NCBI GenBank assembly: GCA_947561585.1
Contig: CANNZV010000121.1
Location: forward strand, 558,001-622,000
Reading direction: 5' to 3'
DNA length: 64,000 nucleotides
Source of the DNA: Caprella mutica
Lineage: Eukaryota; Arthropoda; Malacostraca; Amphipoda; Caprellidae
The translations under genes were made by a program, and so were the position numbers. The notes under the pieces were generated by a model. That model worked only from the letters and a program-made list of their open reading frames with translations, was not told where the DNA came from and ran no database searches. Position 1 is the first letter of the stretch, and each line of letters begins with the position of its first letter. Shown piece by piece: positions 44,711 through 56,282 of this stretch.

Positions 44711-47700
44711 AAAATAAGTGTTCTCTCTTCATCACAATAAGTGTACAATCTCCATCACAATAAGTGTACACTCTCCATCACAATAAGTGTACACTCTCCA
44801 TCACCATCACAATAAGTGTACATTCTCCATCACAATAAGTGTACACTCTCCATCACAATAAGTGTACACTCTCCATCACAATAAGTGTTCTCTCTCCATC
44901 ACAATAAGTGTTCTCTCTTCATCACAATAAGTGTACAATCTCCATCACAATAAGTGTACAATCTCCATCACAATAAGTGTTCTCTCTCCATCACAATAAG
45001 TGTTCTCTCTTCATCACAATAAGTGTACAATCTCCATCACAATAAGTGTACACTCTCCATCACAATAAGTGTTCTTTCTCCATCACAATAAGTGTACACT
45101 CTCCATCACAATAAGTGTTCTCTCTCCATCACAATAAGTGTTCTCTCTCCATCACAATAAGTGTTCTCTCTCCATCACAATAAGTGTTCTCTCTCCATCA
45201 CAATAAGTGTACACTCTCCATCACAATAAGTGTTCTCTCTCCATCACAATAAGTGTTCTCTCTCCATCACAATAAGTGTTCTCTCTCCATCACAATAAGT
45301 GTTCTCTCTCCATCACAATAAGTGTTCTCTCTCCATCACAGTAAGTGTTCTCTCTCCATCACAATAAGTGTACACTCTCCATCACAATAAGTGTTCTCTC
45401 TCCATCACAATAAGTGTTCTCTCTCCATCACAATAAGTGTTCTCTCTCCATCACAATAAGTGTTCTCTCTCCATCAAAATAAGTGTTCTCTCTCCATCAC
45501 AATAAGTGTTCTCTCTCCATCACAATAAGTGTTCTCTCTCCATCACAATAAGTGTACACTCTCCATCACAATAAGTGTACTCTCTCCATCACAATAAGTG
45601 TTCTCTCTCCATCACAATAAGTGTACACTCTCCATCACAATAAGTGTTCTCTCTCCATCACAATAAGTGTACACTCTCCATCACAATAAGTGTTCTCTCT
45701 CCATCACAATAAGTGTACACTCTCCATCACAATAAGTGTTCTCTCTCCATCACAATAAGTGTACACTCTCCATCACAATAAGTGTACACTCTCCATCACA
45801 ATAAGTGTACTCTCTCCATCACAATAAGTGTTCTCTCTCCATCACAATAAGTGTACACTCTCCATCACAATAAGTGTTCTCTCTCCATCACAATAAGTGT
45901 ACACTCTCCATCACAATAAGTGTTCACTCTCCATCACAATAAGTGTTCTCTCTCCATCACAATAAGTGTTCTCTCTCCATCACAATAAGTGTTCTCTCTC
46001 CATCACAATAAGTGTACACTCTCCATCACAATAAGTGTTCTCTCTCCATCACAATAAGTGTTCTCTCTCCATCACAATAAGTGTACACTCTCCATCACAA
46101 TAAGTGTACTCTCTCCATCACAATAAGTGTACACTCTCCATCACAATAAGTGTACACTCTCCATCACAATAAGTGTTCTCTCTCCATCACAATAAGTGTT
46201 CTCTCTCCATCACAATAAGTGTACACTCTCCATCACAATAAGTGTTCTCTCTCCATCACAATAAGTGTACACTCTCCATCACAATAAGTGTTCTCTCTCC
46301 ATCACAATAAGTGTACACTCTCCATCACAATAAGTGTTCTCTCTCCATCACAATAAGTGTTCTCTCTCCATCACAATAAGTGTTCTCTCTCCATCACAAT
46401 AAGTGTACTCTCTCCATCACAATAAGTGTTCTCTCTCCATCACAATAAGTGTACACTCTCCATCACAATAAGTGTTCTCTCTCCATCACAATAAGTGTAC
46501 ACTCTCCATCACAATAAGTGTTCTCTCTCCATCACAATAAGTGTTCTCTCTCCATCACAATAAGTGTTCTCTCTCCATCACAATAAGTGTACACTCTCCA
46601 TCACAATAAGTGTTCTCTCTCCATCACAATAAGTGTTCTCTCTCCATCACAATAAGTGTACACTCTCCATCACAATAAGTGTACTCTCTCCATCACAATA
46701 AGTGTTCTCTCTCCATCACAATAAGTGTACACTCTCCATCACAATAAGTGTACACTCTCCATCACAATAAGTGTACACTCTCCATCACAATAAGTGTTCT
46801 CTCTCCATCACAATAAGTGTTCTCTCTCCATCACAATAAGTGTACACTCTCCATCACAATAAGTGTTCTCTCTCCATCACAATAAGTGTACTCTCTCCAT
46901 CACAATAAGTGTTCTCTCTCCATCACAATAAGTGTACACTCTCCATCACAATAAGTGTTCTCTCTCCATCACAATAAGTGTACACTCTCCATCACAATAA
47001 GTGTTCTCTCTCCATCACAATAAGTGTTCTCTCTCCATCACAATAAGTGTTCTCTCTCCATCACAATAAGTGTACACTCTCCATCACAATAAGTGTTCTC
47101 TCTCCATCACAATAAGTGTTCTCTCTCCATCACAATAAGTGTACACTCTCCATCACAATAAGTGTACTCTCTCCATCACAATAAGTGTTCTCTCTCCATC
47201 ACAATAAGTGTACACTCTCCATCACAATAAGTGTACACTCTCCATCACAATAAGTGTACACTCTCCATCACAATAAGTGTTCTCTCTCCATCACAATAAG
47301 TGTTCTCTCTCCATCACAATAAGTGTACACTCTCCATCACAATAAGTGTTCTCTCTCCATCACAATAAGTGTACACTCTCCATCACAATAAGTGTTCTCT
47401 CTCCATCACAATAAGTGTACACTCTCCATCACAATAAGTGTACTCTCTCCATCACAATAAGTGTTCTCTCTCCATCACAATAAGTGTACACTCTCCATCA
47501 CAATAAGTGTTCTCTCTCCATCACAATAAGTGTACACTCTCCATCACAATAAGTGTTCTCTCTCCATCACAATAAGTGTACACTCTCCATCACAATAAGT
47601 GTACACTCTCCATCACAATAAGTGTTCTCTCTCCATCACAATAAGTGTACACTCTCCATCACAATAAGTGTTCTCTCTCCATCACAATAAGTGTACACTC

Positions 47701-47725
47701 TCCATCACAATAAGTGTTCTCTCTA
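44711..47725. repeat. 23-bp satellite array, about 131 units, largest in the window
   Basis: The unit contains ACAATAAGTGTTCTCTCTCC and ATC, with a variable centre: TTCTC, TACAC, TACTC and TACAA. Rare TACTC units fall at about 46404, 46680, 46886, 47163 and 47438; spacings of 276 and 207 bp alternate and 46404 to 46886 and 46680 to 47163 are both about 483 bp, and the intervening variants match. So a block of 21 units (about 483 bp) has been duplicated. The left part is less regular and richer in TACAA variants. Confidence 0.98.
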
Positions 47726-47872
47726 TTTGTTCTTTTTCAAGTCAAAAAGTGTTTCCTGCTATTGGAGGTGAAAAGAAAACTGAAAATCGTTTGCATGTCC
47801 AGTCTATCAAGAAAATTGGCGAGGTATTCCCGTCACCATTTGTTATTTGTCTGTGCACTACATGAGACACGG
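47726..47872. other. spacer between arrays
   Basis: Short single-copy stretch. Open frames at 47668-47865 and 47714-47938 bridge arrays and are not called. Confidence 0.5.
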
Positions 47873-48003
47873 AAATACATGTACATACGGAAATTCATGT
47901 ACATACGGAAATTCATGTACATACGGAAATACATGTAATTACATGTACACATGTACATACGGAAATACATGTAATTACATGTACATACGGAAATACATGT
48001 AAC
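47873..48003. repeat. 18-bp minisatellite with CATGTACATACGG units
   Basis: About seven units of ACATACGGAAATACATGT with AAATTCATGT alternatives and two inserted AATTACATGTACAC pieces. Confidence 0.9.
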
Positions 48004-49344
48004 ACAGTACATTAAATACAGAAACTCTAACCAAATGGAAATATTTCTGTCCCACATATTATAGATAAATAATTGTATATTATTAGGAACTTTTCATTTT
48101 CTTATTTTTATGCAAGAAATATTCATAATATGATGACAGATGCAACTTATTCATAATTATACAATAGTTTTTATCATGGATATAACGAGAAATGTTGTTC
48201 TATTTCCCCCCATTATATTACAGTATAGAATGCATTTGTAAGGTGATAACATAAATATCCATTAACATGCTGATTCAATTGTAGTCTCTTTTAAGAGACT
48301 TAACTGGCTGTTAACTCAATTTGATTTAAAGTAACTCTCCCTCTAAATGCAGTGCCAGCGTCTGATATTCTGAGGATAAGTTCCATTGCGAGATAAAGAT
48401 GCCTGGAGCCAAAAGAAGGACTTTCTTATTCTTACAAGGATAGTTGCAAGAAGTCTGAAAGAAGGATGGTAAAAGAGTGAGTAATTGGGCGCTCTCTCGC
48501 CAGAAAATGATACGGAGGGTGACGCAACTTTTTGACACGGGATATGAGATGTATTTTCTCTCTGAACATTTTACTCCACTTCAGGACTCTTTTATCGTCA
48601 CTGAGACGGAATAATTTCCAGGAGAGCTTTATTGGAACTAACTTTTTATTGTTTGATGCCATTTGTGTAACAGGTTCGAATATTTATTATTGTAACAGTG
48701 AACACTGTTATAAATCACGAATAATGTCATCAATAATTCAAAATAATTAAAATTACATAAATAATAATCAATGTCAAAAAATTTAATTACTGTAATATAA
48801 TAGGAATAATAATAGTTCGTTAAACATGTCCTATGTATTTCAATTGTAATTCATTACAATAATAAACGCTTAATTGTATTTTGCTAGAATAATATACGCT
48901 TAAAAGGAAATTAGTAAATACATTTCCCAGCCCATTATTTATATTTATAACATTTGAAATAACTAAACTGTTATGAAAGTAAAACTGTAAAACAGAATTC
49001 ACATTAATTGAACGGTAATTTACATCCTGTTGGAAAATTTCAAATTAACAAAACTGAAGAAAAAGGGAGCACATTTTGGAAATAAGACTACGGAGATTAC
49101 TAAGAATATTTAAGTAACATTAAAGGGGTTCATTATTATTCTTATTGATTATTATTAGAACACAAAGCAATAGTTTCCACATCTAAAATAATAAGTTTAC
49201 GAAGATTAATGATTATATTTAGTATTAATCCCAAGATGTTACAGGGTAATATTTAGTACCGAAAAGATTCACCTTCTATTGTTGGAATTTAGAAAGTGGC
49301 TTGTTTGGAACTGTACACTGCAGTTTTTTTCAAAAAGGTTGCAT
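48004..49344. other. AT-rich region, no gene supported
   Basis: Open frames on both strands at 48326-48750 overlap one another in a less AT-biased patch; none has a signal peptide, domain or codon pattern that convinces. Confidence 0.45.
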
Positions 49345-49553
49345 CCTTGTAAGTTACGAATTATCGGTCAGTTTCATATCTTCGGTTATATAAGAAAAAC
49401 GATAAAATAATAAATTATTATTTCACTTATTTTAATTGGTATCCATGATACCTGTAAGTATCATGGATACAAATATAAAAAAACTATTATTATTATATTG
49501 TTTTATTATGTACCGAAGACGTAAAACCGACCAATAACTTATAACATACCCTA
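49345..49553. mobile_element. family A foldback MITE with core, left end decayed
   Basis: GTAAGTTACGAATTATCGGT at the left and ATAACTTATAACATACCCTA at the right. The core at 49435-49472 reads TTGGTATCCATGATACCTG, then TAAGTATCATGGATACAAA, nearly perfect. The first TAGG has mutated. Confidence 0.82.
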
Positions 49554-49976
49554 GTTTTAAATCCGAGCAAATAATTCATTCTAATTATTAATAGAACTCG
49601 CAACTATATTATCCACATTTTACTATTAAGTCTGCGGATATTACTAATTATATTTGAATAACAAATATAATTAATACATTTTGTACTCTAATTAGTAATT
49701 AACCACCGAATTAAAGTGTGAATTTATGAAATAAATACACTATAATTAAACACTTAATTACACTAGTGATAAAAATCAAGAAAGGGGTAATTGCATGTAC
49801 ATAAAGAAGGGGTTTAAGCTCCTCCAATTTTTCAATTGATATAAATTATTTAGATGTTAGAAAAAAAGTATCTTCATCCAATTAATATTAAGTTACTTTT
49901 AATAATTGTCAGCATAAACATTAACTATAGTTCTATGAAAATAAATTTCTGTTTTAGTTCACTAAATACCCACTAA
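49554..49976. other. AT-rich spacer
   Basis: Nothing recognised. Confidence 0.5.
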
Positions 49977-50129
49977 ATCAAAAAGTACTCCTCCCTTGGT
50001 GATGCTTACACATTTGAGCCAATTGCTATAGAGACCACATTAGTGTACGGCAGTACGAATTCCTCAATCATGATGTACATAGCTAGACGACTTGTTGAAA
50101 CAATGAACGATCCAAGGGAACTCGGATGA
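49977..50129 (+). pseudogene. possible tail of a non-LTR reverse transcriptase ORF
   Basis: A 50-codon open stretch reads SLGDAYTFEPIAIETTLVYG and later ARRLVETMNDPRELG before a stop. The pattern Y-x-F-x-P-(I/V)-A-(I/V)-E-T, then an amphipathic R(R)L-x-E stretch and a D/E-x-R, recalls the C-terminal tail found after the reverse transcriptase in many invertebrate non-LTR elements. No catalytic block is present, so this is at most a fragment. Judged from memory. Confidence 0.35.
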
Positions 50130-50159
50130 GCTTGAAGAACTCCAATCTCTATCATTCTG

Positions 50160-50357
50160 ATGGTTCACAACTTGCTGAAGGTCAAATTTCTTCTCATAGT
50201 CTGTCTGGTTCTAACAGCAAATGGTTCTGGCGAATTGTTCCTTCACATCCTCTCAGCTGCGAAGGAAAGGTTTTTAGAGGGTCAACCCCTTCAGGGAACT
50301 CAACCAGTCCCTCAACGCTTCCTTCGTAAATTGCTGAAGGAATTTTCTCTTCTGTAA
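50160..50357 (+). CDS. 65-codon open frame with a signal-peptide-like start (uncertain)
   Basis: It starts MVHNLLKVKFLLIVCLVLTA and so has a short basic N-terminal part, a hydrophobic core of about 11 residues (FLLIVCLVL) and small residues behind it (TANGSG), as in a secretory signal. The remaining 42 residues are Leu/Pro/Lys-rich with no Cys pair or known motif and end ...LLKEFSLL. The local GC content is higher than in the flanks. A 67-codon frame (50126-50329) overlaps in another phase. It might be a small secreted peptide, an exon, or just the downstream part of the decayed retroelement piece at 49977. No promoter, splice or poly(A) evidence was found beyond A/T-rich DNA. Confidence 0.2.
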   Translation: MVHNLLKVKFLLIVCLVLTANGSGELFLHILSAAKERFLEGQPLQGTQPVPQRFLRKLLKEFSLL

Positions 50358-50687
50358 TAATTTTATTCTTCTTATTTTTAAAAGAGAAATAGGGTCTTAT
50401 TTATTTAAAATTAAAATTCTCAACTGTCCAGTTTGTACAGTCTCACAGTTACGAAATCTTTCCTTCATTCTTTAATTACGAAGGACCTAGCACAAGACTG
50501 CTTGTCTTCCACTAGCACAAACTGCTTGTCTTTCACTAATTATGAGATATGATGAGATGTCTCTGTCTCCTAATTTGCAAAGTCTCAATTGTCTCGGAAA
50601 TGGAGAGACTTTTACGTCATCTCTGATTAGAAGAAAAAGTGAAAAGCATAGAATGAACGCTAGAGAGAAACTGGGGAAGATTTGGTA
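50358..50687. other. spacer, minor duplication
   Basis: AGCACAAGACTGCTTGTCTT and AGCACAAACTGCTTGTCTTT near 50490-50540 form a small direct duplication. No gene was seen. Confidence 0.5.
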
Positions 50688-51353
50688 ATTTAAAGGTCAG
50701 TTTCTGTATTTTAAAGGTCAGTTTCTGTAATTTAAAGGTCAGTTTGTGTATTTTAAAGGTCAGTTTCTGTAATTTAAAGATCAGTTTGTGTATTTTAAAG
50801 ATCAGTTTGTGTATTTTAAAGGTCAGTTTCTGTAATTTAAAGGTCAGTTTGTGTATTTTAAAGGTCAGTTTCTGTATTTTAGAGGTCAGTTTATGTATTT
50901 TAAAGGTCAGTTTCTGTATTTTAAAGGTCAGTTTCTGTATTTTAAAGGTAGGTTTATGTATTTTAAAGGTCACTTTCTGTACTTTAAAGGTCAGTTCCTG
51001 TATTTTAAAGGTCAATTTCTGTATTTTAAAGGTCAGTTACTATATTTTAAAAGTCAGTTTGTGTATTTTAAGGGTCAGTTTGTGTATTTTAAAGGTCAAT
51101 TTGTGTATTTTAAAGATCACTTTCTGTATTTTAAAGGTCACTTTCTGTATTTTAGAGGTCAGTTTCTGTATTTTAAAGGTCAGTTTCTGTATTCTAAAGG
51201 TCAGTTTCTATATTTTAAAGGTCAGTTTATGTATTTTAAAGGTCAGTTCCTGTATTTTAAAGGTCAGTTCCTGTATTTTAAAGGTCAGTTTCTGTATTTT
51301 AAAGGTCAGTTTCTGTATTTGAAAGGTCAGTTACTGTATTTTAAAGGTCAGCT
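50688..51353. repeat. 21-bp satellite array, about 32 units, AAAGGTCA in most units
   Basis: The unit contains TTTTAAAGGTCAGTTTCTGT. The stop-free 21-bp unit gives long frames on both strands (50617-51363), such as repeated YFKGQFL, which I do not call. Most units keep TAAAGGTCA; a few have AAAGATCA or AGAGGTCA. Confidence 0.97.
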
Positions 51354-52088
51354 TCAATATTAAAAATTAATATTTTTTATCCTTGTGGAGAATAATTCAT
51401 TTTGGTTACTCAGTGTTAATTATCAGTAATTTTTTTTATGCTAATATTAAATGGCAACAAATCTCCAGCTGTTATTATAAAAGATATAATTTTCCAGACA
51501 TATTTCTAAAAGAGTACATTAAAATTTATATTTGACATGAATGTGTTGAGTAAATTAAATTACCAAGTTACTTAGTGCGAGTAACTGTTACTTAATAACA
51601 ATCAGAAGGCAGTTACTGAGCTCGAATATAACTACTGAGGATGAAGAAACATTAAATATCATTTCAATTTCATAAGTAAATATATTTTAAAACTTCTGTT
51701 TGATTAATTTAATTCTTTATAATGTGAAGTCTGGATAATTCAGTAATGACATGACTGATAAAATAGTCATGGGAATTCATGTCTGTGAAAATAGTCATGA
51801 AAATTAATATCTAATACTAATATATTATTAGTAGGTAAATATTAATATATAATATTTGGACGGACAATATGAAATCATGAAACTAATATCAATTCAATGA
51901 CATTAGTCTGTACTCTATATTGTTTATCGAACTCTGGTTCATAATTCAATTTAATTAAATAAATAGTTGATTATTGACAGTTTAATATTGAATTATGTAA
52001 CATGTTAAAAAGCAAGCGCAATGGTCACACATCGCGCAATAAATAAAACACAGATAAATAGAGTCAAGCTTTGAAACTATGCCATATA
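51354..52088. other. AT-rich region, nothing recognised
   Basis: Stop-rich in all frames, no repeats apart from short A/T runs. Confidence 0.5.
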
Positions 52089-52254
52089 GGGTAAAGCAAC
52101 AATCACAAGATAAAAATTGAATAGGTTGTTGTTTAAAAAACGCATTAAAATATTAGCATACAATATGTTAATATTTTGATACATTTTCCATATAGAACCT
52201 ACTGAAATTTTCATCTGGTATACAATTCGCGTATGGCAATTGTTCATTTACCCC
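52089..52254. mobile_element. possible diverged foldback with GGGTAAA ends
   Basis: GGGTAAAGCAACAAT at the left and CAATTGTTCATTTACCC at the right are imperfect complements about 165 bp apart. The arms do not continue clearly inward. It may be a distant relative of family A or chance. Confidence 0.35.
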
Positions 52255-53436
52255 AGTATTTGATATTGATATCAGTGTAGACTGAATTCTCTGCTATATA
52301 ATAGTACGAATAGCTTCTGACGAGATTAAGAGATTAGTAATATATTATGCTGCATAGATAGGAAAGTCTTTGATAGATACCAATGATATATGAGAAAGCT
52401 ACTGTGATGTAGTATCAACTATATATATACCCTGGAAACAATTACATATTGCAAACACATGGTTATAATGTGGATTACATTGTAATTATATGTAATACAC
52501 TTTAAGCCAATCTAACTATCATAAGAACAAATATCATGTAGTTATGCCATAATAAAACCATATCATAAAGATCAAATAGAGATCATATCCCTTATCAATT
52601 ACCATATTTATAACAGGTGTTAAACATATGTAGTTTACCACATTCATAGCAACATGTCAAATACCATACTAAGGTTACATATATGTTAACTACACGTAAT
52701 TTACCTTATTTCTATGTAATAACACATGCAATTCATAGGGTATTCATTTTCAAACAGTATACATGGTACACACATGTTTAAATGAGTGAATGCTTGTTCC
52801 CACACATCAGCGTTCCATCCGGTCCGTCTCCTCTCAGTGCTTCAGTGAAAAAATATATCGTTACTTTAAATTAAACTGACACGTTCACACTGTCACGAAG
52901 ACACGTTACGAACAGAACACTGACACGTGTGAACATGGTACCTACTTGGATTTGTTTACAGGGTACTGTGGTAGCCATAATACGAACACTGCTGTAAATA
53001 AAACATGTTATGACTACTGCATCATGTTATGACTACTATAGAAACCCTAGGATGTTACTGTACTTGCTACTAACTAAACCCAATTAGAGGAGCATAAAAA
53101 CAATCTAAGGGAGTCCCTATATTAATTCAATATTTATGCAAATTAAGTTGTATGAAACAGTAATAGATATAGACAACTTTTATCATAAATAATAATATAA
53201 CTCAATATCAATGGAAGAATTTATCCTCAGCGGGAAATTCATAATTTCAATAGAAAATTTAAACTATATTATACGATTTGAGTTTTCAATCCTAAAGATA
53301 ATTCAAAGTTGATTTTGATGTTGATTCAAATCCACTACCTCAGCAACTGCATTTTCACAGCTTAACTATTTTCCTTGCCTGGTTCAGTCTCTTTGATGCT
53401 GAATCATAATCCGAGAGCAGCCTTCAGACACACATG
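52255..53436. other. AT-rich region with one GC-richer inverted repeat
   Basis: Around 52875-52935 GTTCACACTGTCA and TGACACGTGTGAAC form an imperfect stem in less AT-biased DNA. No gene was recognised. Confidence 0.45.
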
Positions 53437-53633
53437 GAGAATATATTAATGTGGAGTATGTCAGCATACATGGAGTCTAAATAAATACATGTGGAGTATG
53501 TCAGCATACATGGAGTCTAAATAAATACATGTGGAGTATGTCAGCATACATGGAGTTTAAATAAATACATGTGGAGTATGTCAGCATACATAGAGTCTAA
53601 ATAAATACATGTGGAGTATGTCAGCATACATAG
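53437..53633. repeat. 40-bp tandem repeat, about five units, each with a hairpin
   Basis: The unit contains CATGTGGAGTATGTCAGC, ATACATGGAGTC and TAAATAAATA. GTATG, TCAG, CATAC is an inverted repeat inside each unit. Confidence 0.95.
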
Positions 53634-53921
53634 AATGGTTAGTTTGTTGTCTGATTATTCTGTGATTTGGAATAATTAAATTACGAAATACATAACATGA
53701 TTGATATATTTTAAGGAAAATTTATAAATTTTTTCATGAAAAATGAACCAAACTCTCAACTGTATTTGCATTAATTGGCTATAAATCAAATTTTATTAAA
53801 ATTAGATCGAATTTCATAGTATATCTAATATATTTAATAATTTCAATGAACAATATCAAGTGAATAGTTATAATAATTATGATTTAGATTAATTGGAAAA
53901 AAAATTAAAATAATGATAGTC

Positions 53922-55353
53922 ATTACAAGTAATTAGAAGTCACTTATTACAAGTAATTAGAAGTCACTTATTACAAGTAATTAGAAGACACTTATTACAA
54001 GAAATTAGAAGACACTTATTACAAGTAATTAGAAGACACTTATTACAAGTAATTAGAAGTCACTTATTACAAGTAATTAGAAGTCACTTATTACAAGTAA
54101 TTAGAAGACACTTATTACAAGAAATTAGAAGACACTTATTACAAGTAATTAGAAGACACTTATTACAAGTAATTAGAAGACACTTATTACAAGTAATTAG
54201 AAGACACTTATTACAAGTAATTAGAAGACACTTATTACAAGTAATTAGAAGACACTTATTACAAGTAATTAGAAGACACTTATTACAAGTAATTAGAAGA
54301 CACTTATTACAAGTAATTAGAAGACACTTATTACAAGTAATTAGAAGACACTTATTACAAGAAATTAGAAGACATTTATTACAAGTAATTAGAAGACACA
54401 TATTACAAGTAATTAGAAGACACATATTACAAGTAATTAGAAGACACTTATTACAAGTAATTAGAAGACACTTATTACAAGTAATTAGAAGACATTTATC
54501 ACAAGTAATTAGAAGACACTTATTACAAGTAATTAGAAGACATTTATTACAAGTAATAAGAAGACATTTATTACAAGTAATTAGAAGACATTTATTACAA
54601 GTAATTAGAAGACACATATTACAAGAAATTAGAGGACACATATTACTAGTAATTAGAAGACACTTATTACAAGTAATTAGAAGACATTTATTACAAGTAA
54701 TAAGAAGACATTTATTACAGGTAATAAGAAGACATTTATTACATGTAATAAGAAGACATTTATTACAAGTAATTAGAAGACACATATTACAAGAAATTAG
54801 AAGACACATATTACAAGTAATTAGAAGACACTTATTACAAGAAATTAGAAGACATTTATTACAAGTAATTAGAAGACACATATTACAAGTAATTAGAAGA
54901 CACATATTACAAGTAATTAGAAGACACTTATTACAAGTAATTAGAAGACACTTATTACAAGTAATTAGAAGACATTTATCACAAGTAATTAGAAGACACT
55001 TATTACAAGTAATTAGAAGACATTTATTACAAGTAATTAGAAGACATTTATTACAAGTAATAAGAAGACATTTATTACAAGTAATTAGAAGACATTTATT
55101 ACAAGTAATTAGAAGACACATATTACAAGAAATTAGAGGACACATATTACTAGTAATTAGAAGACATTTATTACAAGTAATAAGAAGACATTTATTACAG
55201 GTAATAAGAAGACATTTATTACATGTAATAAGAAGACATTTATTACAAGTAATTAGAAGACACATATTACAAGAAATTAGAAGACACATATTACAAGTAA
55301 TTAGAAGACACATATTACAAGTAATTAGAAGACACATATTACAAGTAATTAGA
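53922..55353. repeat. 24-bp satellite array, about 60 units, with 480-bp higher-order repeat
   Basis: The unit contains ACAAGTAATTAGAAGACAC and TTATT. The 180-base stretch at 54361-54540 is identical to 54841-55020 including rare ACATTTATCACAAG and ACACATATTAC units, a shift of 480 bp; rarer units (AGAGGACACATATTACTAG) recur with a similar shift. The stop-free minus strand gives a 417-codon frame (54084-55337, repeated CLLITCNK) that I regard as a by-product. Confidence 0.97.
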
Positions 55354-55609
55354 TATTGATTAGAAGTAATAACTATAAAATATTGCCATTGAATGCAGTT
55401 GATTTCTTTTCTCCCACACAGTCACAGTAAAATCCCTTTCAACTCCCTCCACTCCATTGCTGTCTGACAGTTCCCTCCATTTCTCAAATAAATCTACACG
55501 CCATATATTCAGATTTGGGAAGCTTCTGATTTGCATTAAAAATAGATATCGTCAGAGTATTCACTGGGGCAACTTCTGCTTACCAAGTCTCTGGGCACTC
55601 TATGGTATT
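55354..55609. other. spacer between arrays
   Basis: Less AT-biased single-copy text with a pyrimidine-rich part (55405-55495). The open frame starting at 55457 runs into the next array and is not called. Confidence 0.5.
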
Positions 55610-56162
55610 GTAAATAATCTATGTGCTGTAAATAATGTGTGTGCTGTAAATAATGTGTGTGCTGTAAATAATGTGTGTGCTGTAAATAATGTGTGTGCTG
55701 TAAATAATGTGTGTGCTGTAAATAATGTGTGTGCTGTAAATAATGTGTGTGCTGTAAATAATGTGTGTGCTGTAAATAATGTGTGTGCTGTAAATAATGT
55801 GTGTGCTGTAAATAATGTGTGTGCTGTAAATAATGTGTGTGCTGTAAATAATGTATGTGCTGTAAATAATGTGTGTGCTGTAAATAATGTGTGTGCTGTA
55901 AATAATGTGTGTGCTGTAAATAATGTGTGTGCTGTAAATAATGTGTGTGCTGTAAATAATGTGTGTGCTGTAAATAATCAATGTGCAGTAAATAATCTAT
56001 GCTGTAAATAATCAATGTGTTGTAAATAATATATGTGCTGTAAATAATGTATATGCTGTAAATAATCTATGTACTGTAAATAATGTATGTACTGTAAATA
56101 ATATATGTGCTGTAAATAATATATGTGCTGTAAATAATCTAAGTACTGTAAATAATCTTTAC
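55610..56162. repeat. 18-bp satellite array, about 31 units
   Basis: The unit is TGTAAATAATGTGTGTGC. Left and central units are nearly perfect; from about 55975 they diversify (AATCAATGTG, AATCTATG, AATATATGTG). Open frames on both strands are by-products. Confidence 0.97.
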
Positions 56163-56282
56163 TGTTCATTATTTGTAAATAATTACAAATTTTAACATAT
56201 ATTTTGTCAGGATTTTTTTCAATATTTCAACAGATATTAAAATCTTTTTGATTTTTTTTAATGAAAAACCTGCCAGCATAAA
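56163..56282. other. short AT-rich spacer
   Basis: Separates two unrelated arrays. Confidence 0.6.

Noticed and set aside
49244..49262. ACAGGGTAATATTTAG as another family A end
   Set aside because: No partner arm; the match is only about eight bases.
54084..55337. 417-codon minus-strand frame of repeated CLLITCNK
   Set aside because: Created by a 24-bp stop-free unit; no start context or non-repeat domain on either side.
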